Source: Planctomycetaceae bacterium
Lineage (GTDB): Bacteria; Planctomycetota; Planctomycetia; Pirellulales; Pirellulaceae
Length of the DNA stretch: 64,000 nt
Reading direction: 5' to 3'
Assembly (NCBI GenBank): GCA_947463915.1
Contig: CANHVO010000003.1
Location: 1-64,000, forward strand
A program made the translations under genes and the position numbers. Positions 9,382 through 18,771 of the stretch are shown here, one piece after another (the first letter of the stretch is position 1; the number at the start of each line of letters is the position of its first letter). The notes beneath the pieces were generated by a model. That model was not told the origin of the DNA. It saw only the letters and a list, made by a program, of their open reading frames with translations, and searched no databases.

Positions 9382-9439
9382 GTGGGATAGGCTTCCAGCC
9401 TGTCGGTACTTCGGTTGACAGGCTGGAAACCTATCCCAC
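9382..9439. terminator. long perfect hairpin after receiver-Fis gene
   Basis: GTGGGATAGGCTTCCAGCC and its near-complement GGCTGGAAACCTATCCCAC form a stem of about 23 bp with one mismatch, 20 bp after the stop codon. There is no T-tract, so termination is a guess; it may be a dispersed repeat acting as a transcript end. Confidence 0.45.
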
Positions 9440-9599
9440 ATCAATAAAATCAGTTTTTTGATCAAGGTCAATTAGAGAAAACGGTACTAGTTATTGCGCA
9501 TCGGTCTGACGTTCCGTGATCCGGACGCACTAAGATTTTGAGCATTTGCCCGTGCGATCAATTCAACTCAATAGTTAACAATACGATGATTACGAATCC

Positions 9600-9666
9600 G
9601 TAGCCGAGGTCGCCATACTTTGGACGTACTGAAAGAGTTCCTCCAATCTCTGGCGAGATCGGCTAG
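9600..9666. repeat. hairpin repeat of the GTAGCCGA family (single copy)
   Basis: GTAGCCGAGGTCGCCATACT and TCTCTGGCGAGATCGGCTA are the two arms of the hairpin repeated at 18806-19150 and 22354-22437. It lies just after the 3' end of the minus-strand 66-residue gene. Confidence 0.65.
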
Positions 9667-9683
9667 GAAGATTCGGTTGCTTT

Positions 9684-9884
9684 TCATCGCTGAAGTAGTT
9701 CTCTCCCTAACATTCGCTTTGATTCCTCGTTGATTTTTTGCGCTTCGGTCTGTTCTTCGTCAATCACCAACGACACCTGAGTTTTGGTCTTCTGGCTTAG
9801 TTTTGATGAAGAGGAAGTTGATTCTGAATAGCTCGACGCCAGAATTGCCGTCAAAACCGACAACCAAATTGGTGAATTAAACAT
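9684..9884 (-). CDS. small secreted protein, 66 residues
   Basis: A small gene supported by a strong ribosome binding site (AAGGAG, 8 nt before the ATG at 9884) and by an upstream sigma-54-type promoter at 9956-9972. Residues 1-20 (MFNSPIWLSVLTAILASSYS) look like a signal peptide. The remainder is Ser-rich, then a charged, probably helical segment ending SKRMLGRELLQR. No family is recognised. Its position between the receiver-Fis regulator and the RND pump, divergent from the pump, suggests co-regulation with efflux. It could be an envelope stress or signalling peptide, but nothing in the sequence proves a role. Confidence 0.6.
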   Translation of the reverse strand: MFNSPIWLSVLTAILASSYSESTSSSSKLSQKTKTQVSLVIDEEQTEAQKINEESKRMLGRELLQR

Positions 9885-9955
9885 GTTTGCAACTCCTTAT
9901 TGCTTGTAATGAAATCTGCGTCGTTTAAAACGCACTGGACTACGCAGAGTTCAAA

Positions 9956-9972
9956 AGCATCTGCCGTGCCAT
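9956..9972 (-). promoter_or_regulatory. sigma-54-type -24/-12 promoter for small secreted protein
   Basis: Read on the minus strand it is TGGCACGGCAGATGC, an exact TGGCAC -24 element with GG-N10-GC spacing and a -12 ATGC (one mismatch to TTGC). It is 72 bp before the ATG of the 66-residue gene. The plus-strand sigma-54 site of the RND operon is 280 bp away, so the two promoters are divergent across 9973-10252. Confidence 0.6.
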
Positions 9973-10252
9973 TGGTCAAGAATGTGCGTCACCCTCTTTT
10001 TATGCCGCAGATTTAGTAGCAAAGGGAACATGCTGGAAGCGAAAAACATGGTCGTGCGACTCAATCCCAAAAAGTCACAACGGTTCATTGGTTCGATGAC
10101 TTGGCTGGTGCCGAGTAAAAATCGATCAAGCTGAGCAATGAATCACCGCGGACAGCCGCAAATTTTTTTTCGGGTGATGCATCCTGGCGTCTGAAGCAAG
10201 CTCTCAATTGGAAAAGCGTCTTTTTTTGCTGAGTGAACCATGAATGTTTACC

Positions 10253-10269
10253 TTGGCACAACTTTTGCC
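10253..10269 (+). promoter_or_regulatory. sigma-54-type -24/-12 promoter for RND operon
   Basis: TTGGCACAACTTTTGCC matches TGGCAC-N5-TTGC exactly with GG-N10-GC spacing. It would start transcription near 10280, about 115 nt before the adaptor ATG at 10397. An ATCACC/GGTGAT inverted repeat at 10142-10178, about 100 bp upstream, is a candidate activator site. The rest of 9973-10396 holds no gene. Confidence 0.7.
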
Positions 10270-10396
10270 TACTTGCGTCCGCCAGGCAATTACTTCCAAC
10301 GCAAGCAATTCAGCAATGCAATCCAAACGGCTTTGGGCCGGACGTGCACAGAACCAGCCCGACATGAGCCGCATAACGCGAAAACAACGAAAACAG

Positions 10397-11605
10397 ATGA
10401 GTCCAATTCGATCGAGGTTTCTCTTGCTCCTTCCATTGCTGTACTCGGTTCTTGGCTGCGAGAAGCCGAAGGAGGAGGTTCCGCACGAGCACCACAGGAT
10501 TTTGGTTACCAATCCGATGGTGAAAGACACCGTCAACACTCAGCAGTTCGTTTGCCAAATCCACTCTTATCGCCACATCGAGGTTCGCGCTTTGGAAAGT
10601 GGCTACCTCGAGGCGATCCAGGTCAAAGAGGGGCAGGCCGTAAAGAAGGGGGACTCTTTGTTCAAGGTAGTCACGACCCTCTACGAAGCTAGGCTGGAAG
10701 CTGAAATGGCCGAAGCTCAACTTGCTCAGATCGAGCTTGCAAACACCCAAAGGCTTTTTCAGCAAAACGTGGTTGCGCAACCGGAAGTTGCGCTGGCCCA
10801 AGCCAAGCTTGCCAAAGCAAATGCCAAAGTAAAGTTATCCCAGGCTGAATTGAATTTTGCTAATATTGCGGCTCCCTTTGATGGAATTATCGACCATCAG
10901 CGTCATCAGCAAGGCAGCTTGATTTCAGAGGGGGACATTCTAACGACTCTCTCGGACAACAGTGTGATGTGGGTTTATTTCAACGTTCCTGAGTCCCGGT
11001 ATCTTGACTATCAAGCGAGCCCCGACAAAGACAACATCAAGGTGGAACTGGTGCTTGCCAATGGTCAGAAGTTTTCGCAAGCAGGGAAAATTGCAGCAAT
11101 CGAAGCGGACTTCAATAACGAGACAGGAAATATCGCCTTTCGTGCGGATTTTCCGAATCCCGATCGACTTCTGCGTCATGGTCAGACTGGCACCATTTTG
11201 CTTAGCCGCATTGCCAAGGACGCTGTGGTCATACCTCAGCGTGCATCGTTCGATATCCTCTCAAAGAAATACGCATTTGTGGTCGAACCTAGTTCGAGCG
11301 ATCACGAACAGGGCGACAGTCAAGCAAGCGCAGCGGGCAATGCCGAAGCGCAGCCTTTGGCCGAGAACGGATCACATGAAAAGCAAAGTAGCGATGAAAA
11401 GCATGGTATATCTGGAATCGTTCGACAGCGTGAGATTGTGGTGCTGAGTGAGCAGGATGACATTTTTCTGATCAAGGAGGGACTTGGAGCCAACGACAAG
11501 ATCGTTCTAGAAGGTGTTCGCCAAGTTCGCGACGGTGAGGAAATTGAGTATGAGTATCAAACACCAGAACAAACACTCAAGCAACTCAAATTCCACGCAG
11601 AATAG
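10397..11605 (+). CDS. RND efflux periplasmic adaptor lipoprotein (AcrA/HlyD type)
   Basis: 402 residues from the ATG at 10397, which gives a lipoprotein signal (LLLLPLLYSVLGC, with the acylated Cys in LGC). An upstream in-frame start would place the sigma-54 promoter inside the gene. The order is signal peptide, biotinyl-lipoyl-like strand (VRALESGYLEAIQVKEGQAV), a helical hairpin of alternating A/K/Q-rich heptads (about residues 85-140), the second lipoyl half (APFDGIIDHQ), then beta-barrel and membrane-proximal domains. The C-terminal part carries an unusual low-complexity insertion rich in Ser, Glu, His and Gln before GISGIVRQREIV. It links the inner-membrane pump to the outer-membrane channel encoded downstream. 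First gene of a three-gene operon; 15 bp to the pump gene. Confidence 0.88.
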   Translation: MSPIRSRFLLLLPLLYSVLGCEKPKEEVPHEHHRILVTNPMVKDTVNTQQFVCQIHSYRHIEVRALESGYLEAIQVKEGQAVKKGDSLFKVVTTLYEARLEAEMAEAQLAQIELANTQRLFQQNVVAQPEVALAQAKLAKANAKVKLSQAELNFANIAAPFDGIIDHQRHQQGSLISEGDILTTLSDNSVMWVYFNVPESRYLDYQASPDKDNIKVELVLANGQKFSQAGKIAAIEADFNNETGNIAFRADFPNPDRLLRHGQTGTILLSRIAKDAVVIPQRASFDILSKKYAFVVEPSSSDHEQGDSQASAAGNAEAQPLAENGSHEKQSSDEKHGISGIVRQREIVVLSEQDDIFLIKEGLGANDKIVLEGVRQVRDGEEIEYEYQTPEQTLKQLKFHAE

Positions 11606-11620
11606 GTATCTTCGACAACC

Positions 11621-14600
11621 ATGTTTGCAAAAATCCTTCATCGGCCTGCGTTGGCTATCGTAATCTCGTTGATCATTTTATTCCTGGGTGGGTTGGCAAT
11701 CAAAACCTTGCCGATCTCACAGTTCCCAGATGTAGCACCTCCGAGCGTAGTGGTATCGGTTTCTTTCCCTGGTGCTAGCGCCAATGTTTTGGTCGACTCG
11801 GTGTTGGTGATTTTGGAACAATCGATCAATGGTGTTCAAGACATGCGTTACATGATCTCCGATGCCACAAGTGCAGGTGAAGCAACGATTCAAGTCGTCT
11901 TCGAACCTGGGACGAATCCTGACGTAGCGGTCATGAACGTAAATACGCGGGTTCAAGCCGTGAAGAATAATCTTCCTCCCATTGTTGATCGCGAGGGGAT
12001 TATCGTCATGCAGAACATGTCAAGCATGTTAATGTATGTAGACCTCTACAGCACGGACGAAAAGGTAGATCAGAACTTTCTCTACAACTTCGCAAATGTA
12101 AATGTTCTGCCAGAGATCAAACGCATTCAGGGTGTGGCACGACCGACAATCCTCGGCAACCGAGCGTATGCGATGCGGCTCGAATTGAATTTGGATCGGA
12201 TGCGAGCCTACGGTGTATCCGCCGAGGATGTGATGAAGGCGGTAGCTGAGCAAAGCATGATTGGTTCTCCAGGACGTCTTGGACAGGCTACCGGAACGAC
12301 GTCGCAAACGATTGAGTATGTGTTGACCTGGGGCGGGCGCTATGACAAACCAGAACAATATGAAAACATTATTCTCAAGGCAAACCCTGAGGGGGAAATC
12401 CTTCGCATGAAGGACATCTCCAAGGTCTCGTTGGGCTCTTCCTTTTACGATCTTTACTCGGACCTTGATGGCAAGCCGTCTGCGGCGATTGTACTCAAGC
12501 AAACCCCTGGTTCCAATGCTTCAGAAGTCATTGACAAAGTAAAGGAGAAGCTCAAGGAGATCCAAAGGGAATCGTTTCCACCTGGCATGGCCTATGAGAT
12601 CAGCTACGACGTATCAAGCTTTCTAGATGCGTCCATTGAGAAGGTTTTGCACACGCTTTTCGAAGCCTTCATTCTAGTATCACTTGTGGTCTTCCTGTTC
12701 CTCGGGGACCTTCGCAGCACGCTTATTCCGATCCTTGCGGTCCCGGTGTCCTTGATTGGCGCATTCTTTTTCATGCTGATGTTCGGTCTGTCGATTAACT
12801 TGATCACACTTTTTGCGCTCGTCCTAGCGATCGGGGTGGTGGTGGACGATGCGATCGTCGTCGTCGAAGCAGTGCACGAGAAAATGCATACAAAACACAT
12901 CGGCCCCTATCGAGCAACGCAGGAAGTAATGCACGAGATCAGTGGTGCCATTATTGCAATCACGATGACCATGACCGCGGTATTTGTGCCTGTCACTTTC
13001 ATGACTGGACCTGTGGGTGTTTTCTACCGGCAGTTCGGTTTGACCATGGCCATGTCAATCGTTCTTTCTGGCTTGGTCGCATTGACGCTGACACCTGTCC
13101 TGTGCGCAATGATCCTCCGACCTCACACTGCACACCGGGGCAACAATGCTTTGGTTGGATTTGTGAATCGCAGTATTCATAAAATCTCAGGCCGTTTTGC
13201 AAATGGGATACGCATCTTGCTTGCCATTCTGCTTGGATTTGCGGCGGGCTATGGTGTTTACCGACTACTGAATGTTGAGATAGTACACCACTTGCTTTCG
13301 GAGCAGATTCCGCTCAACGAAACGCTCATTTTGTGTATCTCTGTGGCTATGGCCTTGCTTTTCACTCTAACTTTTCGTTCGATACTTTCAGGTTCTGGTC
13401 CAAATGAAGTGAAGATCCGTGGTCCACTTGGGATGTGCCTCCATGTTTTTAATCGCATTGTCGAGTTTGTTACAAATGGTTACGCCGGAATTCTACGACT
13501 GGTCGTCCCTCGCCGCGTGTTGACCATGCTCATCGTTGGCGGATTCGGCTATGGTATATTTGTCGTGAACGGATTGCTACCTTCCGGATTTATCCCGCTC
13601 GAAGACCAAGGGGTCATCTATGGAATCATTCAGACACCACCAGGTTCCACTCTCGAGTACACGAACGCGAAGTCGCATGAATTGCAAGCGCTCTGCAAGT
13701 CGTTTGATGAAGTGACAACGGTGTCATCGATCGCTGGGTACGAGATTTTGACTCAAGGCCGAGGTTCGAACGCTGGTACGTGCCTCATCAACCTTAAGCC
13801 CTGGGTAGAAAGGAAGTTGACATCGAAAGAGATCATCGCAGAACTGGAGAAGAAGGCGAGCAAGATCGCCAATGTCAAACTTGAGTTCTATGAGCCACCC
13901 GCCGTTCCCGGCTTCGGTGCAGCCGGGGGTTTCTCCTTGAACTTGCTCGACAAGACCAACAGTGGCAACTACGCCCAGATGGGTGAGGTCACCGATAAAT
14001 TCATTGCGGCCTTAGAGAAACGCCCTGAACTTAAGGGTCTATTTACCTTCTTTGCAAGCGACTATCCGCAGTACGAGTTAGTCATTGACAATGACGCTGC
14101 CATGCAGAAAGGTATTTCGATTGCCGACGCGATGAACAACCTATCGATTGTTGTCGGCAGCACATGGGAACAGGGATTTGTGCGTTTCGGCCAGTTCTAC
14201 AAAGTTTACGTCCAGGCAGCGCCTGAGTTTCGGCGACTTCCAAGCGATCTCGACAACATGTTTGTCAAGAATGACAAAGGCGATATGGTACCGTACTCAG
14301 CATTCTTGAAGTTAAAAAAGAAGCAAGGCTTGAATGAAATCAGTCGCTATAACCTCTATACCACGGCTGCTATCCAGGGTGCACCCGCATCTGGCTATAG
14401 TACTGGCCAAGCGATCGCGGCGATCCAAGAAGTCGCTAGGGAATCGCTTCCTCGCGGATTCGATATTGACTGGCAGGGCCTTTCCTACGACGAAGCCAAA
14501 AAAGGGAACACGGCAATTTACATTTTTTTAATCGTGATTGTCTTCGTCTATTTGGTTTTGGTCGGTCAATACGAGAGTTTTCTGTTGCCTCTTGCCGTCA

Positions 14601-15079
14601 TCATCTCATTGCCGATCGGGCTTTTCGGCTCCTTTTTGTTTTTAAGAGCCATGGGCCTTTCCAACGATGTTTATGCCCAAATCGGCCTTGTCATGCTGGT
14701 TGGGCTGCTAGGCAAGAATGCAATCCTCATTGTGGAATTTGCAGTGCAGCGCCGTCATGAAGGAGTAAGCCTAATCGATGCCGGGGTTGAAGGCGGGAAG
14801 TTGCGATTCCGACCAATCTTGATGACTTCATTCGCCTTCATCGCAGGCATGATCCCTCTCGTTCGGGCGACAGGCCCAGGTGCAATCGGAAATAGGACCA
14901 TTGGTACGACTGCGGTCGGTGGGATGCTGTTAGGAACCGTCATTGGAGTGCTTGTCATCCCAGGGCTGTACTACCTTTTTGCAAAGATTGCGGACGGACG
15001 CAAAATCCTCAAGGACGAGACCGATCAGCCATTAAGCGAGCGCTTCGAACATGACTCGATCGTGGCTGACGGTCATTAG
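11621..15079 (+). CDS. RND family multidrug-type efflux pump (HAE1/AcrB type)
   Basis: 1152 residues, longer than the roughly 1030-1060 usual for AcrB-type pumps. The N-terminus has TM1 followed by QFPDVAPPSVVVSVSFPGAS, typical of HAE1 proteins. TM4 carries the proton-relay acidic pair in GVVVDDAIVVVEAV. A conserved Lys is in LVGLLGKNAILIVEFA (TM10). The second porter half starts after SGFIPLEDQGVIYG. The linker between TM6 and TM7 (about residues 500-631) is about 90 residues longer than in AcrB and contains two extra hydrophobic segments (ILLAILLGFAAGYGVY and LILCISVAMALLFTLTF), perhaps two added membrane helices. It is driven by proton motive force and works as a trimer with the adaptor and outer-membrane factor. 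Substrate unknown. Confidence 0.92.
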   Translation: MFAKILHRPALAIVISLIILFLGGLAIKTLPISQFPDVAPPSVVVSVSFPGASANVLVDSVLVILEQSINGVQDMRYMISDATSAGEATIQVVFEPGTNPDVAVMNVNTRVQAVKNNLPPIVDREGIIVMQNMSSMLMYVDLYSTDEKVDQNFLYNFANVNVLPEIKRIQGVARPTILGNRAYAMRLELNLDRMRAYGVSAEDVMKAVAEQSMIGSPGRLGQATGTTSQTIEYVLTWGGRYDKPEQYENIILKANPEGEILRMKDISKVSLGSSFYDLYSDLDGKPSAAIVLKQTPGSNASEVIDKVKEKLKEIQRESFPPGMAYEISYDVSSFLDASIEKVLHTLFEAFILVSLVVFLFLGDLRSTLIPILAVPVSLIGAFFFMLMFGLSINLITLFALVLAIGVVVDDAIVVVEAVHEKMHTKHIGPYRATQEVMHEISGAIIAITMTMTAVFVPVTFMTGPVGVFYRQFGLTMAMSIVLSGLVALTLTPVLCAMILRPHTAHRGNNALVGFVNRSIHKISGRFANGIRILLAILLGFAAGYGVYRLLNVEIVHHLLSEQIPLNETLILCISVAMALLFTLTFRSILSGSGPNEVKIRGPLGMCLHVFNRIVEFVTNGYAGILRLVVPRRVLTMLIVGGFGYGIFVVNGLLPSGFIPLEDQGVIYGIIQTPPGSTLEYTNAKSHELQALCKSFDEVTTVSSIAGYEILTQGRGSNAGTCLINLKPWVERKLTSKEIIAELEKKASKIANVKLEFYEPPAVPGFGAAGGFSLNLLDKTNSGNYAQMGEVTDKFIAALEKRPELKGLFTFFASDYPQYELVIDNDAAMQKGISIADAMNNLSIVVGSTWEQGFVRFGQFYKVYVQAAPEFRRLPSDLDNMFVKNDKGDMVPYSAFLKLKKKQGLNEISRYNLYTTAAIQGAPASGYSTGQAIAAIQEVARESLPRGFDIDWQGLSYDEAKKGNTAIYIFLIVIVFVYLVLVGQYESFLLPLAVIISLPIGLFGSFLFLRAMGLSNDVYAQIGLVMLVGLLGKNAILIVEFAVQRRHEGVSLIDAGVEGGKLRFRPILMTSFAFIAGMIPLVRATGPGAIGNRTIGTTAVGGMLLGTVIGVLVIPGLYYLFAKIADGRKILKDETDQPLSERFEHDSIVADGH

Positions 15080-15338
15080 CCAGGATGAGGAACTTCTGGA
15101 GGTAGCCACACAATTCGGACTACGAACAAACGCATGCAGGGTGAGTATCTTGGCTTACCCCTACAAGTTACGGCTGCCTCCACACAGTCTGCAAAATCTT
15201 GCACACTTCGTTTCAAAGTTGCAAACGAATATCTTTACATCACCCCAATACCCGTCAAGTAGTTGTAAACAGCGAGACGAAGATGGAGTTACTACCAGAC
15301 AGGGATTGTCCTGGGATTAACAGTCAAGGAATCGACAA

Positions 15339-16889
15339 ATGACGGTAACGGGCAAATTTCCGAGCAACAAGCTCACGAGGCGTTTTTTCGTTAGTTCGAT
15401 GGTTTCGGGACTTACGGCCGTAGGTGCGGGCTGCAAAATCCCTGGACTCTGTAGACCAGACCGAGCCCATCCAGTTCCGGATACATTCAACGGCGATATG
15501 AACTGGGACAGCTCTGCGTGCGTCGAGCTAAACGAGTTCTTCAATGACCCTATGCTAACGAGCTTGGTCTACCAAGCACTCGTCGATAACCAAGAGTTAA
15601 AGATCTTGGCACAGGACATTCGGATCGCGAACAACGAAGTTCTTGCTAGACGCGGTGCTTATTTCCCATTCGTTTTCTTTGGAGCCCGAGCGGGAGCAGA
15701 AAAGTCTGGTGATTTCACGCGAGAGGGGGCAGTCGAAAGCAATCTAATGGCTAGCGGAAAATCGTTTCCTGACCCGCTCCCCGATTTCCTGGTTGGAACA
15801 AATGTCTCGTGGGAGATCGATATCTGGAAAAAACTACGAAACGCTCGCAGTGCTGCTGCGCTTCGCTACTTGGGAACAAATGATGGTAGAAACTACGTTT
15901 TGACTCGTTTGATAGCGGATATCGCGGAAGAGTATTACGCTCTCTTGGCATTGGATAAGCAACTTGAAACGCTTGATAAGACGATTGAGCTTCAAGAAAA
16001 AAGCTTGGAGTTTGCAATGGCCAAAAAAGAGGCTGGTCGTGGAACTGAACTTGCCGTGCAACGGTTTCAAGCAGAAGTGCGAAAGAACCAGAGCGAGAAA
16101 CTAGTCATCGCGCAGGAGATTGTCGAAGCGGAGAATCGAATCAATTACATTGCCGGTCGCTTCCCTCAAAGGGTCGATCGTCGCTCGGTGGATTTCATCA
16201 ATCTGAATTTGCACTCATTGAGCGCCGGAGTTCCTGCGCAACTGCTTCAGAACCGCAATGATATTCGTCAAGCCGAACGGGAACTTGCTGCCGCGGGGCT
16301 CGAAGTGCAGGTGGCCCGGGCGAACTTTTATCCCTCCCTCAACATTAGTGCGGGCGTCGGCTATCGCGCCTTTGATGGCGGGTTTCTTTTCTCCACTCCA
16401 GCATCACTGGTTTACAACGCCTTTGGAGACGTGGTCGCGCCTCTTATCAATCGGGCGGCGATCAAGGCTGCTTACATGACTGCCAATGCAGAGCAATTGC
16501 AAGCGGTTTATCGATATCAGCAGACCGTATTGAATGCCTTTACAGAAGTGATGAACTTCATGAGTAAAGTCGAAAAGTATGGTCAAAGTATCGAGATTAA
16601 GAAGCAGCAGTTGGAATCGCTAGAAGCGTCCGTCGATTCCGCAACCAAGCTCTTTCAGAACGCACGAGCCGAATATGTCGAGGTACTTCTGGCGCAGCGC
16701 GATCTGCAGGATGCAAAGATCGTCATCATCGAAACCAAAAAGCAACAATTGGCCGCAATCGTCAACGCATATCAAGCTCTGGGGGGGGGTATGGTTCGAA
16801 ACTTCAGTACAACAAACTTCTTAGTTGCCAACAATAGTTTCGGCGAGAACACGAACGAAGTGGAAAATTCGCAGACAGAAACAAAATAA
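15339..16889 (+). CDS. outer-membrane efflux lipoprotein (TolC/NodT family)
   Basis: 516 residues. The N-terminal signal contains RRFF and a lipobox ending AVGAGC. Two repeated coiled halves are visible: one around VSWEIDIWKKLRNARSAA, where the family has W-(E/D)-(I/L)-D-L-F/W-G-(K/R), the second around LLQNRNDIRQAERELAAAGL. Long helices with A/Q/K/E heptads alternate with strands. This is the third component of the tripartite pump. It lies 259 bp after the pump gene; that gap contains no obvious gene and may hold its own promoter. A tandem 37-bp repeat array starts 5 bp after its stop codon. Confidence 0.9.
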   Translation: MTVTGKFPSNKLTRRFFVSSMVSGLTAVGAGCKIPGLCRPDRAHPVPDTFNGDMNWDSSACVELNEFFNDPMLTSLVYQALVDNQELKILAQDIRIANNEVLARRGAYFPFVFFGARAGAEKSGDFTREGAVESNLMASGKSFPDPLPDFLVGTNVSWEIDIWKKLRNARSAAALRYLGTNDGRNYVLTRLIADIAEEYYALLALDKQLETLDKTIELQEKSLEFAMAKKEAGRGTELAVQRFQAEVRKNQSEKLVIAQEIVEAENRINYIAGRFPQRVDRRSVDFINLNLHSLSAGVPAQLLQNRNDIRQAERELAAAGLEVQVARANFYPSLNISAGVGYRAFDGGFLFSTPASLVYNAFGDVVAPLINRAAIKAAYMTANAEQLQAVYRYQQTVLNAFTEVMNFMSKVEKYGQSIEIKKQQLESLEASVDSATKLFQNARAEYVEVLLAQRDLQDAKIVIIETKKQQLAAIVNAYQALGGGMVRNFSTTNFLVANNSFGENTNEVENSQTETK

Positions 16890-16893
16890 CCGC

Positions 16894-17065
16894 GTAGCCG
16901 ATCTCGCCCGAGTTTGGATAGAGTAAGCTCGTAGCCGATCTCGCCGCAGTTTGGATAGAGTAACCTCGTAGCCGATCTCGCCAGAGTTTGGATAGAGTAA
17001 CCTCGTAGCCGATCTCGCCAGAGTTTGGATAGAGTAAGCTCGTAGCCGATCTCGCCAGAGATCGG
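16894..17065. repeat. 37-bp tandem repeat array, GTAGCCGA family
   Basis: Four complete units at 16894, 16931, 16968 and 17005 and a partial one at 17042, each opening GTAGCCGATCTCGCC and continuing GAGTTTGGATAGAGTAA. Units abut without spacers, so it is not a CRISPR. It sits in the convergent gap between the outer-membrane factor and the NtrC-type gene. The remainder to 17253 shows no gene. Confidence 0.8.
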
Positions 17066-17253
17066 ACGCTTTCATGCGTTGAGATACCACGCAGCCAAAG
17101 TCAGGCCACTTCGGTTACCAATAGCGGATTGAAATTGTCCTGGGTGGCAAATTTTCATCCAGCGCTGGCTATTACGCGAAGTTCTGTCCCCATGCACAGC
17201 GCCCTGTGCAAACCGCCAACAACACATTCCCTCTACGCTCCTGGCGCTTACGT

Positions 17254-18726
17254 CTAATCCATTTCCAGCTTGGCGGATCTTTCAAGCGACATACCAAGAG
17301 CCTCCATCCGGGTCCTTAGAGTTGTTCGTGTGATCCCAAGGCGTTTGGCCGCATGCGTTAGATTACCATTGGTATGTTCTAAAACCTCAGCAAAGATCTT
17401 CTGATCTACTATCCCAATTAGTTCACGATGAATGTCGTCACAACCGGTAGCTAGTAGGCTGCGAGTGAGTTCAGACAAGTTTACCGTGCCATTTCGGCTG
17501 CTCCGCGTTTCAGTCGATTCCATTGCGCGAGCTCCCGTTTTGACTTGGGATTCTGGCTTGCGAACGGAATCGGGGAGATAAGCTGGAACGATCACGATCC
17601 CGGTGGCGAGTAGCAACGCGTATTTGACGACGCTTTGCAATTCACGAACGTTACCAGGCCAACGATACTGAGTCATTAGATTCAATGCCTCGGGGGAGTA
17701 ACCAGAGATCTCTTTCCCGAGTTCTTTGGCAAACCGACGTAAGAAAAAGTTGGCTAACAGGACAATGTCTTCGCCACGCTCGCGGAGGGGCGGCAGCTGA
17801 ATTGTGTAGACATTCAGACGATAAAACAGATCGCTTCGAAACTCTTTATCCTCCATAGCTTGTTGAAGGTTGCGGTTCGTTGCCGCCACAATCCGTGCGT
17901 TGGTGTGGATCGTCTCAAGGCTACCCACACGTTCGAAGGTTTGATCTTGCAAAACACGGAGCATCTTTGTTTGCATGAGGGGAGTCATGTCACCGATTTC
18001 GTCGAGGAATAGGGTGCCGTCGTTACAGAGTTCAAACTTGCCCACCTTCTTGCGTTCAGCCCCCGTAAATGCCCCTTTCTCATGACCAAACAGTTCACTT
18101 TCGAGTAAGTTCTCCGGTATCGCTGCACAATTGATCGCTAGGAAACGTCCCGCGGATCGCTGACTGTATTGATAGATAGCTCGTGCAATGACCTCTTTGC
18201 CCGTCCCACTTTCGCCCAAAATCAACACGGTTACGTTTTGACGAGCAACTCGGCCGATGGAACGATAAACTTCCTGCATGGCAGGACAGCTTCCGATCAA
18301 TGGATCGCAGGACGCATCTGTTTGCTGCTCATCGGTGGAGTCGTTCGGGACGACCGCTGGAGTCCGTGTCATTCGACTGGTTTCGGCCGCTTCCTCGACC
18401 AGTTTGATCAAACTATCGGGATCAAAGGGCTTAAGGATGTACTCGAACGCCCCTCGCTGCATCGCTTCGATCGCTGTTTGTGAAGTGCCTCGCCCTGTCA
18501 TGAGAATGATAGGGACTTTTGCATCGATAAGGTGCAATCTCTCAAATGTTTCCATTCCCGACATGTCCGGCAATCGGATATCGCACAGCACCACATCCGG
18601 CGTGGAGCTTCGGAACGCTTCCACACCTTGATGAGCCGTTAGACAAGTCGTGACTTGATCATCTGGAAACGTCATTTCGATGGTTTCAAGAATCATGGGC
18701 TCGTCATCAATAACTAGTAAACGCAT
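17254..18726 (-). CDS. NtrC-type sigma-54-dependent response regulator
   Basis: 490 residues with canonical order. The receiver (1-115) has D7/D8 acidic pocket, phospho-acceptor D49 ([13 protein letters not shown]) and K99 (ILKPFD). The central AAA+ domain has Walker A GESGTGKE at 171-178, the sigma-54-contacting loop GAFTGA at 218-223 and Walker B in [11 protein letters not shown], with [10 protein letters not shown] for nucleotide sensing. A C-terminal Fis-type helix-turn-helix ([19 protein letters not shown]) binds upstream sites. It remodels RNA polymerase-sigma-54 at -24/-12 promoters. The hybrid kinase upstream on the same strand, across a 416-bp repeat array, is the likely partner. Probable targets in this window are the sigma-54-type promoters at 9956, 10253 and 29736 (inference). 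Confidence 0.92.
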   Translation of the reverse strand: MRLLVIDDEPMILETIEMTFPDDQVTTCLTAHQGVEAFRSSTPDVVLCDIRLPDMSGMETFERLHLIDAKVPIILMTGRGTSQTAIEAMQRGAFEYILKPFDPDSLIKLVEEAAETSRMTRTPAVVPNDSTDEQQTDASCDPLIGSCPAMQEVYRSIGRVARQNVTVLILGESGTGKEVIARAIYQYSQRSAGRFLAINCAAIPENLLESELFGHEKGAFTGAERKKVGKFELCNDGTLFLDEIGDMTPLMQTKMLRVLQDQTFERVGSLETIHTNARIVAATNRNLQQAMEDKEFRSDLFYRLNVYTIQLPPLRERGEDIVLLANFFLRRFAKELGKEISGYSPEALNLMTQYRWPGNVRELQSVVKYALLLATGIVIVPAYLPDSVRKPESQVKTGARAMESTETRSSRNGTVNLSELTRSLLATGCDDIHRELIGIVDQKIFAEVLEHTNGNLTHAAKRLGITRTTLRTRMEALGMSLERSAKLEMD

Positions 18727-18771
18727 AAAATCGGTTGTCGCTGTTTTTGTCTATAGTGTGGAATTTCTTTG

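Noticed and set aside
11187-11205. TGGCACC...TTGC match inside the adaptor gene
   Set aside because: The spacing is GG-N9-GC, one base short for sigma-54, and it is intragenic.
16894-17065. CRISPR-like regularly spaced repeats
   Set aside because: Units of 37 bp abut directly with no variable spacers, and no cas gene is in the window.
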